A DNA stretch of 8,887 nt, taken from positions 1-8,887 of the forward strand of contig JAZULN010000092.1 of assembly GCA_045603125.1 (NCBI GenBank). The letters are read 5' to 3'. The first letter of the stretch is position 1. Every line of letters begins with the position of its first letter. Shown piece by piece: positions 1-6,101 of this stretch. Origin of the DNA: CAKSFT01 sp045603125. GTDB lineage: Bacteria > Bacillota > Clostridia > UBA1381. The translations under genes and the position numbers were made by a program. The notes below the pieces were generated by a model. The model did not search any database and was not told the origin of the DNA. It saw nothing but the letters and a program-made list of their open reading frames with translations.

Positions 1-3
1 AAG

Positions 4-29
4 AGAAATCCGCAAATTTGCGGATTTCT
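4..29 (-). terminator. Probable intrinsic terminator (26-bp perfect palindrome)
   Basis: Bases 4-29 form a perfect inverted repeat centred on AAATTT, with stem core AAATCCGC / GCGGATTT. Read on the minus strand the 3' arm ends in a T-rich run (GGATTTCTCTT) that reaches the window edge, as expected for an intrinsic terminator of the two glycosyltransferase genes, whose last stop lies 91 nt upstream. Read on the plus strand there is no clear T tract after the hairpin, so it would terminate weakly that way. A minus-strand ATG at 34-32 reads through the palindrome without a stop to the edge. A coding start there is therefore possible, but it has no good ribosome binding site. Confidence 0.55.
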
Positions 30-59
30 ACCATAATTTATAAGTTTTCTCAATTTGTG

Positions 60-77
60 ATGCTTATAAATGCTTAT
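60..77. repeat. Short direct repeat, ATGCTTAT twice
   Basis: The octamer ATGCTTAT occurs at 60-67 and 70-77, separated by two A bases, in the A/T-rich stretch between the GT-C stop codon and the palindrome. Nothing else links it to a function; it may be chance in A/T-rich DNA. Confidence 0.4.
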
Positions 78-103
78 TTAAAGCCATTGACTGGTCCGTG
101 CAT
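74..103 (-). CDS. Possible nine-codon ORF behind a good ribosome binding site
   Basis: Immediately after the GT-C stop codon the minus strand reads AAGGAG (119-114), then 10 nt, then an ATG at 103-101. The frame encodes MHGPVNGFK and a TAA stop. The Shine-Dalgarno match is as good as those of the real genes here. The peptide is too short to judge by composition and I recognise no family. It could be a translated microORF, the remnant of a lost gene, or chance. An alternative ATG at 113 gives an 11-residue frame but sits directly on the Shine-Dalgarno sequence. Confidence 0.2.
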   Translation of the reverse strand: MHGPVNGFK

Positions 104-120
104 TTTTAAACATCTCCTTT

Positions 121-1731
121 TTAATTCCTATAAAGCTTATATACTGCTGCCCAGTTTCTGTCGTTTGAGCTCATTACATAGTTATATCCATCAAAATCAA
201 ATTTTTCAACTATATCCTCACACACCTTATCGCAATCCAGAGCATCGTTTATATATAAAATAACCTCTTCTTCACCCTCTATCGGAGATGTATCCTTTAA
301 TTTATCTAAGTCATCCACATGAACGAAAGCTGTCTTTGAAAAGTTCTTATAATCCTCAAGATTAAATAAGAAATGTGCTTCGTGGGTATTTAACATAATA
401 CATGGCTTACCCTTGGTTTCTTCTAAAAACGACTTGTATTCGTCTTTCATCCTGTAAAGATAGTTTTGTCCCTTAGGGCTTGCCTCAAATCTTGCCAAAT
501 GAAATCCTTCTGAATACAGAGTGCCTATAACCAACACTATCAAAATTACCCAAGGCATTAGTTTTTCGCCTCTTTTTATATGCTGGAATATGAAATTTAC
601 AGCATGATAGATAAAATACACAATCACCAGTATAAACAGCGGGAATATCGGTGATATAAATCTATCAGTTTGGTAGGGGGCTACCTTTGCGATCAAGACA
701 AAGTAAAATACAATCCCAAACACCACAATGAAGAAGGCACTATAGTCACCAAGTCTTCTGAAATCTATGGTTTCATTTTTTATAGCAAAACATATGCATA
801 CCAAAAGTGCTGCTAAAAATACTAAAAGCAATACCCAGCCGGTGCTACTTGAAACAATCTTTAAATAGTTTGTCATATTAACTACCAAAGACGAGTTTGA
901 GGCGTTTGCAAAAGCCTCTGTGCCTCTACTTGAGCTAAATATATGAGAAATCGCTGTCGGCCACACCAAAAGGTAACAGATGGCTGTAACACCCATAAGT
1001 ATGACATAGTGAAGGAGTTTTTTAAATTCTTTTCGAAAGAGCATACTTGCTCCTGTGAAAAATGCTATTCCTGCCACAAAAATCAGGAAATAATACTGAG
1101 TATATGCCCCTAAAAATACCGTTATAAAAATACCAACTGCAAGCTTTTTATTTAAAAGATATCCATTTTTGATAAACCTTATATGAAGATAGAGTGCCAA
1201 GGCCGAGAAGAAGGTAAGCATAGCGTACATTCTTACATATATCACCATATTTACAGCATTCACTGAAAAAAGATAGGTAAATACCGTCAAAAGTGAGAGC
1301 CATCTTTTTTTAAATATCTCCATGGCGATAAGATAAAGTAATATTCCGGTTCCCAAGGTAAAAAGCAAATTCGGAATTATCCCGATATACTTAGAATTCG
1401 AGCCTGGAAATACCGACGACAAGGTGTGGATTACCATATAAAATAGCGGCGGGTGTACATCGTTTTTCTGATTATACATAACCGTTTTATAGTCATATCC
1501 GCCACCTTCAGGTACTGTTAGGTAACGGTCGATATCCTCAGGGCTATTCCATTTGACATCGCCTTCTTTGTCAAAGACAGTATAATGGTAGTCCTCTTTA
1601 TAGTTTGAAAGACCATAGGAATAGATTTCATCGCAATGAAAACCATTCTTCACTCCGCCCCAATAGGTAAAATTACACGCAGATAGTATCAGTATCGCAA
1701 TCAGTATCCAAACTGATGTTTTCTTTGTCAT
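121..1731 (-). CDS. GT-C (GT39/ArnT-like) integral membrane glycosyltransferase
   Basis: This 536-residue multi-pass membrane protein has the layout of GT-C enzymes, which take a sugar from a polyprenyl-phosphate donor and transfer it outside the membrane. It has an N-terminal membrane helix (about 7-24), then a first external loop with the Asp-Glu pair D34-E35 (HCDEIY), the usual place of the catalytic acidic residue. HPPLFY follows at 93-98, RMY at 167-169, then about ten more hydrophobic segments up to about residue 405. The last ~129 residues are soluble and probably extracytoplasmic. The ATG at 1731 has a strong Shine-Dalgarno AAAGGAGG (1748-1741) nine bases upstream, inside the preceding GT2 gene, which it overlaps by 59 nt. 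The GT2 partner probably makes its lipid-linked donor. Sugar and acceptor (wall polymer, lipid or protein) cannot be read from the sequence. Confidence 0.85.
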   Translation of the reverse strand: MTKKTSVWILIAILILSACNFTYWGGVKNGFHCDEIYSYGLSNYKEDYHYTVFDKEGDVKWNSPEDIDRYLTVPEGGGYDYKTVMYNQKNDVHPPLFYMVIHTLSSVFPGSNSKYIGIIPNLLFTLGTGILLYLIAMEIFKKRWLSLLTVFTYLFSVNAVNMVIYVRMYAMLTFFSALALYLHIRFIKNGYLLNKKLAVGIFITVFLGAYTQYYFLIFVAGIAFFTGASMLFRKEFKKLLHYVILMGVTAICYLLVWPTAISHIFSSSRGTEAFANASNSSLVVNMTNYLKIVSSSTGWVLLLVFLAALLVCICFAIKNETIDFRRLGDYSAFFIVVFGIVFYFVLIAKVAPYQTDRFISPIFPLFILVIVYFIYHAVNFIFQHIKRGEKLMPWVILIVLVIGTLYSEGFHLARFEASPKGQNYLYRMKDEYKSFLEETKGKPCIMLNTHEAHFLFNLEDYKNFSKTAFVHVDDLDKLKDTSPIEGEEEVILYINDALDCDKVCEDIVEKFDFDGYNYVMSSNDRNWAAVYKLYRN

Positions 1732-2674
1732 TTAGGTTGTCCTCCTTTTTTATATATATCGGCCTTCTCTTGGTTTCCATATAGGTTTTTGAGAGATACT
1801 GACCCTGTATGCCAAGGCATAAAAGGATTATCCCCGACAAAAAGAATATAATGCAGACAAGCGACGGATACCCGGCAACAGGGTCACCGAATATCAGGGT
1901 TTTTAGTATGATAAATAAAATCAGAATAAATGATACTACACAAAAGAAAATCCCCATAATCGATGAAATCGCCAGGGGTGCTGTTGAAAAGGCAACAATC
2001 CCGTCTATTGAATATAAAAACAGCTTCCAGAATGACCACTTAGTCTCCCCTGCCACTCGCTCTGTGTTTTTATATTCAAGCCACTTTGTCTTATAGCCTA
2101 CCCAACTAAAAATCCCTTTTGAGAAACGGTTATATTCGCTCATGGATAAAATTGAATCTACCATATTTCTCGACATTAACCTGAAATCCCTTGCCCCGTC
2201 GACAATCTCAGTCTGGGAAATCTTATTTATCATTTTATAAAACATTCTTGCAAAGAATGAGCGTATCGGTGGCTCGCCCTTTCGGTCAACCCGCCTTGCA
2301 CCGGCAGCGTCATACTCACCGCCCGACACCGCCTCATACATTTCGGGAAGCATAGTCGGGGGGTCCTGAAGGTCTACGTCCATAACGGCAACATATTCGC
2401 CTCGTGATTCTTTTAATCCGGCATAGAGTGCCGCTTCCTTGCCGAAATTCCTTGAAAATATCACGTATTTAATATTTTTATCCTTTTTTGCATATTCTTT
2501 TAAGATAGCTGCCGTCTTATCCTTTGAGCCGTCATCTACAAATATATATTCAAAACAAACGCCATATTTTTCATGCATGAAATCTGCAGTTTTTGCGATT
2601 TCTTTTATAAATATAGGCACTGTTTTTTCTTCGTTAAAGCATGGTACTACAATGCTTATAAGATTTTTTTTCAT
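1673..2674 (-). CDS. GT2 polyprenyl-phosphate sugar synthase (GtrB/DPM1-like)
   Basis: This 333-residue protein combines a cytoplasmic GT-A catalytic domain (about 5-225) with two C-terminal membrane helices (about 227-258 and 270-293). Family motifs are clear: SIVVPCFNEE at 7-16, VDDGSKDKT at 46-54, the DxD nucleotide-sugar/metal site D99-V-D101, QDPP at 103-106, VDGARDFRL at 159-167 and GETKWS at 210-215. Relatives such as GtrB, CsbB and dolichol-phosphate mannose synthase move a sugar from a nucleotide donor to a polyprenyl phosphate on the cytoplasmic face. The ATG at 2674 follows GGGAGG at 11 nt spacing and lies just downstream of a consensus promoter. The acidic tail, with Asp-Thr/Asp-Cys repeats, is encoded in the region overlapping the GT-C gene and goes beyond where I expect the conserved fold to end. 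The sugar is unknown. Confidence 0.88.
   Translation of the reverse strand: MKKNLISIVVPCFNEEKTVPIFIKEIAKTADFMHEKYGVCFEYIFVDDGSKDKTAAILKEYAKKDKNIKYVIFSRNFGKEAALYAGLKESRGEYVAVMDVDLQDPPTMLPEMYEAVSGGEYDAAGARRVDRKGEPPIRSFFARMFYKMINKISQTEIVDGARDFRLMSRNMVDSILSMSEYNRFSKGIFSWVGYKTKWLEYKNTERVAGETKWSFWKLFLYSIDGIVAFSTAPLAISSIMGIFFCVVSFILILFIILKTLIFGDPVAGYPSLVCIIFFLSGIILLCLGIQGQYLSKTYMETKRRPIYIKKEDNLNDKENISLDTDCDTDTICV
1685..1708 (-). repeat. Hexamer repeat GATACT inside the GT2/GT-C overlap
   Basis: Read on the minus strand, four consecutive hexamers are GATACT, GATTGC, GATACT, GATACT. The GT2 frame reads them as Asp-Thr, Asp-Cys, Asp-Thr, Asp-Thr near its C-terminus. The GT-C frame reads the same DNA as the Ile/Leu/Ala stretch of its first membrane helix. 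The unit is a multiple of three, so gain or loss of a copy would keep both frames. Confidence 0.6.
1741..1748 (-). promoter_or_regulatory. Strong Shine-Dalgarno of the GT-C gene, inside GT2
   Basis: AAAGGAGG lies nine bases before the ATG at 1731 and is read as part of KKED (about residues 310-313) in the GT2 frame. It decides the GT-C start and shows that the 59-nt overlap is real rather than a miscalled start. Translation of the second gene is probably coupled to that of the first. Confidence 0.75.
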
Positions 2675-2708
2675 CTTATTTTATACCTCCCACCACTAAA
2701 CTAATGCT

Positions 2709-2738
2709 ATTATACCCTACAGTTCGCCTTTGTGTCAA
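2709..2738 (-). promoter_or_regulatory. Perfect-consensus sigma-A/sigma-70 promoter for the glycosyltransferase pair
   Basis: On the minus strand TTGACA (2738-2733) and TATAAT (2714-2709) are both exact consensus hexamers separated by 18 bp. Transcription would start at about 2702, leaving a 5' leader of roughly 27 nt that carries the GT2 ribosome binding site. The -35 box begins 22 nt after the stop of the upstream GTPase gene. I see no operator-like palindrome over the promoter, so expression may be constitutive and strong. Confidence 0.85.
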
Positions 2739-2759
2739 GCCTTTTGGGGCCGCCATAAT

Positions 2760-5282
2760 TTACTGTTTTAAGAAATTTCTGATTTCCTCTTTTTTTAAAT
2801 TTACCTCATCTAAAAACTCCTCTGCAGAAACTCTGAGAGCTCCACCACCTAAGATTATAATCTGCTCAACCCTATCCGAGGTTGCCACTCTGACTCTATG
2901 GTTTTTACTGAGCTTATGGGTAACGCGTTCTATATACATATCAGCAGTTTCCGCCTCTTTTGTATAAACAACGTCGATTCCTAAAACCCTTTCTTTTTCA
3001 CCCTGATTATTCTTAACCTTATAGGCATCGAAAACCAAAATTATATTGGCATCTGTTACGGCTCTGAATTCTGCTAAGATTTCGATTAACCGATCTCTTG
3101 CCGAATCAAGGCTGTCTTGTGCTAACTTTTTTAGTTCTTCCCATGCAAAAATTATATTATATCCATCTACTAAAAGATATTTATCTCCCTTTTTCTCAGG
3201 CGTCTTTTTAAATTTTTTCTCAGTGCTTACTTCCTTTTTCCTTACACGTATCTGATTATAAACCTCACGCTTAATCGGGCCGTAGGTCTTTTCAAAAATC
3301 CTTAAAAGTTCTTCCTCATCACCCACGCCACTGTAGGTTTCTTCTCTTTTTTGAATCTTTTGTGAATTAGAAAGAACATCGGTATCTATATGCATATAAT
3401 CTCTGACCTGGTCCCATGGGACAATAAACCCTGCCCCGTGTGAACAAAATACCGAATCAGCGGTATTTTCCATATCCTTTTCGGCATCATACCCGATTTT
3501 TTCTATTACTTCCTCGGTATTATGACAAGGTTTATACCCTAAAATGTTAAGATTTAGCCTTCCTCTGCCACGGGTATATGCCGTAACCTCCGCCTGATAG
3601 TTCTTCATCTCGGATACCGGACATTGACCGGTAAGGATAGTTTTATCCCCGTCATTCTCCGGCGGATTGACTTTTCCGCCCATATTTACAATATCGGTCA
3701 TTGCCCGTCCCACAGCGTCGTATGGGATTTGCAATTTAAAACTATACCACGGCTCTAATAGTACACTTTCTGCCATCATAAGCCCTTGGCGTACCGCTCT
3801 ATAGGTAGCTTCTCTGAAATCACCGCCTTCGGTGTGCTTTAGGTGTGAGCGACCATCAATAATCGAGATTTTCATATCGGTTATAGGTGAGCCTGTTAGT
3901 ACTCCCAAATGGTTTTTTTCGGCTAAGTGAGTAAGAACTAATCTTTGCCAGTTTTTCGAAAGCTTATCCTCCGGGCATTCGCTCAAAAATTCCAAGCCAC
4001 TTCCCTCAGGTAGTGGTGATAACAATAGATGTACCTCGGCATAATGCCTTAAGGGTTCAAAATGCCCCACCCCTTCTACGGGCGACTTTATGGTTTCTTT
4101 ATATAAAATATTTCCGGTTTTAAATTCAACTAAAAAGCCAAATCTTTCTTCTACAATCTGCCGTAACACTTCAAGCTGCACTTCACCCATAATCCCGATA
4201 TGGATTTCCTCAAGGTGACTGTCCCAAATAACCTTATACTGGGGTTCTTCCTCCTCAAGCTTCTTAAATGCCTTTAAGACATCGTGGATATCGGTACCGT
4301 CTAAAATGTCGACTTTATAGGTTAAGACCGGCTCAATCGAAAAGTCGGAAAAATCACTCTCATATCCCAAGCCCATTCCGGCAAAGGTATTAAAAAGTCC
4401 CGTCACCGCACAAACCTGTCCCTTTACCGCCTCATCGACATTTTTAAATTTTTCGCCGGAATAAATCCTTATTCCGTTCACTTTTTCCGAGTCTTTGTCT
4501 TTATATATAATATTTTCTCTGACCTTTAATTTTCCGCCGGTAATTTTCATATAGGTGAGTCGCTCACCCTTTGGTCCCACCCCTAATTTATATACCTTTG
4601 CACCAAACTCATCGGGCGATTTTTCTTCCTTGGTCAATCGTAAAAATCCGTCTAAAAATTCTTCAATCCCCTCCAGCTTTAGTGCAGAACCAAAAAAGCA
4701 CGGGAAAATCTCGCGGCATTTTATAGCATTTTTAAGAGAATCTTCAGAAATTTCGCCCTTTCCCAAAAACTCTGCCATAAGGTTTTCAGAGCATACTGCC
4801 ACATCTTCCAAATCATGGGGACTTACACATTTTTCCGAGAGTTTTTTCTTAAGCTCTGCTAAAATCTCCGTTTTTTCTCTTTGTGCCATATCCATTTTAT
4901 TTACGAATATGAAGGTTGGAATCTGATATTTTTTCAAAAGATTCCAAAGTGTTTCGGTGTGGCTTTCTACCCCTTCCGTTCCGCTTACCACTAATATAGC
5001 ATAGTCTAAAACCCCGAGGGTCCTCTCCATTTCGCAAGAAAAATCCACGTGTCCCGGAGTATCTAAAAGGGTTATCTCGTCGCCTTTATATTCCATCACC
5101 GCTTGGTGTGAAAATATAGTAATCCCCCTTGCCTGTTCGATGTGGTGATTATCTAAAAAAACATCTTTATGGTCGACTCTGCCAAGCTTTCTGATGTTTC
5201 CCGTCTTATACATCAGGGCTTCTGATAAAGTGGTCTTTCCCGAGTCAACATGGGCCAGAATCCCTGTTACAATTCTTTTCAT
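2760..5282 (-). CDS. EF-G/Tet(M)-like ribosome-binding GTPase fused to a Rae1/YacP-type NYN nuclease domain
   Basis: This 840-residue protein starts with a complete translational GTPase domain: G1 AHVDSGKT 10-17, G2 RGIT 52-55, G3 DTPGH 74-78, G4 NKMD 128-131, G5 GSALK 198-202. EF-G-like domains II-V follow (about 225-600), including IMGEVQLEV at 364-372 and RGRGRLNL at 571-578. Tet(M) is about 640 residues and EF-G about 690. Here there is an extra segment with HGAGFIVPWDQV (615-626), a charged linker (about 640-699) and a YacP/Rae1-like NYN domain (about 700-840). Its acidic residues look intact: D706 in VDGYN, D752 in FDAY, D781 in ETAD, D803 in ATSD. B. subtilis Rae1 is a ribosome-associated endonuclease that cuts mRNA in the A site. 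I infer a factor that enters stalled ribosomes and may cleave the mRNA. Database labels of 'tetracycline resistance' are likely, but the Tet(M) tip loop is not conserved. The ATG follows AAGGTAGG, which begins within two bases after the proC stop. Confidence 0.88.
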   Translation of the reverse strand: MKRIVTGILAHVDSGKTTLSEALMYKTGNIRKLGRVDHKDVFLDNHHIEQARGITIFSHQAVMEYKGDEITLLDTPGHVDFSCEMERTLGVLDYAILVVSGTEGVESHTETLWNLLKKYQIPTFIFVNKMDMAQREKTEILAELKKKLSEKCVSPHDLEDVAVCSENLMAEFLGKGEISEDSLKNAIKCREIFPCFFGSALKLEGIEEFLDGFLRLTKEEKSPDEFGAKVYKLGVGPKGERLTYMKITGGKLKVRENIIYKDKDSEKVNGIRIYSGEKFKNVDEAVKGQVCAVTGLFNTFAGMGLGYESDFSDFSIEPVLTYKVDILDGTDIHDVLKAFKKLEEEEPQYKVIWDSHLEEIHIGIMGEVQLEVLRQIVEERFGFLVEFKTGNILYKETIKSPVEGVGHFEPLRHYAEVHLLLSPLPEGSGLEFLSECPEDKLSKNWQRLVLTHLAEKNHLGVLTGSPITDMKISIIDGRSHLKHTEGGDFREATYRAVRQGLMMAESVLLEPWYSFKLQIPYDAVGRAMTDIVNMGGKVNPPENDGDKTILTGQCPVSEMKNYQAEVTAYTRGRGRLNLNILGYKPCHNTEEVIEKIGYDAEKDMENTADSVFCSHGAGFIVPWDQVRDYMHIDTDVLSNSQKIQKREETYSGVGDEEELLRIFEKTYGPIKREVYNQIRVRKKEVSTEKKFKKTPEKKGDKYLLVDGYNIIFAWEELKKLAQDSLDSARDRLIEILAEFRAVTDANIILVFDAYKVKNNQGEKERVLGIDVVYTKEAETADMYIERVTHKLSKNHRVRVATSDRVEQIIILGGGALRVSAEEFLDEVNLKKEEIRNFLKQ

Positions 5283-5295
5283 AAATCCTACCTTA

Positions 5296-6084
5296 TCAAA
5301 GTTTCTTAGATTTATCCATGCACGCCTTCATTGCATCAATTACGGCACATCTTAAGCCCTTTTCTTCCAAAACTTTAACCGCCTCGATGGTAGTTCCTGC
5401 CGGCGAGCATACCATATCCTTTAATTCGCCCGGATGCTTTCCTGTCTCTAAAACCATCTTAGCAGAACCCAATGTGGCCTGGGCTGCAAATTTATACGCC
5501 TGACTTCGGGGCATTCCGCCTGCCACGGCACCGTCTGCCATAGCCTCAATCATCATAAATATGTAGGCAGGGCTTGAACCACTTACCGCAGTTACAGCGT
5601 CCATTATATTCTCGGTTATTTCTTCTGCCTCCCCAAGACCTGAAAATATCTCTAAAGCTTTTTCCATATCCTCTTTTTTAACATTTTGGTTTTTACAAAG
5701 TGCCGACATACCTTCTCCCACCAAAGCCGGGGTATTTGGCATAACACGAATCAATTTGATTTTCTTTTCGAAAGCTTTTTCAATATATTCAATACTCTTT
5801 CCGGCAACTATGGAAATAATTAAAACGTCTTCCGAAACAGAGTCTTTTATCTCAGAAATCACAAGGTCTATAACATTCGGTTTTACCGCAAGAAATAAAA
5901 TATCTGAATTTTTTGCTACATCAATATTATCAGCCGCCGACTTTATTCCAAACTTTTTACAAAGGGCGTCACTCGCTTCTTTATTTTTATCCGAAACCAA
6001 AATGTCCTTACTTATTCCATTTTTGATAATACCGCCGATTATGGCACCGCCCATATTACCTGCACCAATAAAACCTATTTTCAT
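5296..6084 (-). CDS. proC: Pyrroline-5-carboxylate reductase
   Basis: This 262-residue cytoplasmic enzyme reduces 1-pyrroline-5-carboxylate to proline with NAD(P)H, the last step of proline synthesis. The N-terminal Rossmann fold shows GAGNMG at 7-12. The C-terminal dimerisation and active-site domain carries the P5CR signature: SGSSPAYIFMMIEAMADG, then GGMPR, then VCSPAGTTIEAVKVLE. Length matches the family (about 260-280). The frame stays open upstream to 6162, but those 26 residues resemble no P5CR. The ATG at 6084 overlaps the TGA of the YihY gene as ATGA and has GAAAGG about 11 nt upstream. An ATG at 6093 (MDKM) is possible but sits only two bases from that site. No proA or proB is in view, so its neighbours do not form a proline cluster. 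Confidence 0.95.
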   Translation of the reverse strand: MKIGFIGAGNMGGAIIGGIIKNGISKDILVSDKNKEASDALCKKFGIKSAADNIDVAKNSDILFLAVKPNVIDLVISEIKDSVSEDVLIISIVAGKSIEYIEKAFEKKIKLIRVMPNTPALVGEGMSALCKNQNVKKEDMEKALEIFSGLGEAEEITENIMDAVTAVSGSSPAYIFMMIEAMADGAVAGGMPRSQAYKFAAQATLGSAKMVLETGKHPGELKDMVCSPAGTTIEAVKVLEEKGLRCAVIDAMKACMDKSKKL

Positions 6085-6101
6085 TTTATCCATTTCCTTT
6101 C
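6081..6101 (-). promoter_or_regulatory. ATGA stop-start overlap and ribosome binding site of proC
   Basis: On the minus strand GAAAGG (6101-6096) precedes two in-frame ATGs, at 6093 and 6084. The second forms ATGA with the stop of the upstream YihY gene. Spacing favours 6084, giving a protein that begins directly with the Rossmann motif MKIGFIGAGNMG. Confidence 0.7.

Noticed and set aside
18..263. Plus-strand open frames across the window (for example 18-263, 1809-2096, 4555-4926, 5756-6274)
   Set aside because: Each lies opposite a well-supported minus-strand gene, has low-complexity or Ser/Phe/Lys-rich translation typical of antisense shadows, and shows no family motif.
1672..1731. LSAC lipobox (residues 16-19) making the GT-C protein a lipoprotein
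   Set aside because: The segment is the first membrane helix of a multi-pass enzyme, and homologous GT-C proteins have a transmembrane helix there. Cleavage would leave the catalytic Asp-Glu loop without its usual anchor. The match is probably chance.
2739..2756. Terminator between the GTPase gene and the GT2 promoter (GGCCCC-AAAA-GGC)
   Set aside because: Only about three base pairs can form and no T run follows on the minus strand.
2760..5282. Plain tetracycline resistance gene on a mobile element
   Set aside because: The domain IV loop does not match Tet(M)/Tet(O), the protein carries an extra nuclease domain, codon use and spacing match its neighbours, and no transposon, integrase or leader peptide region is present.
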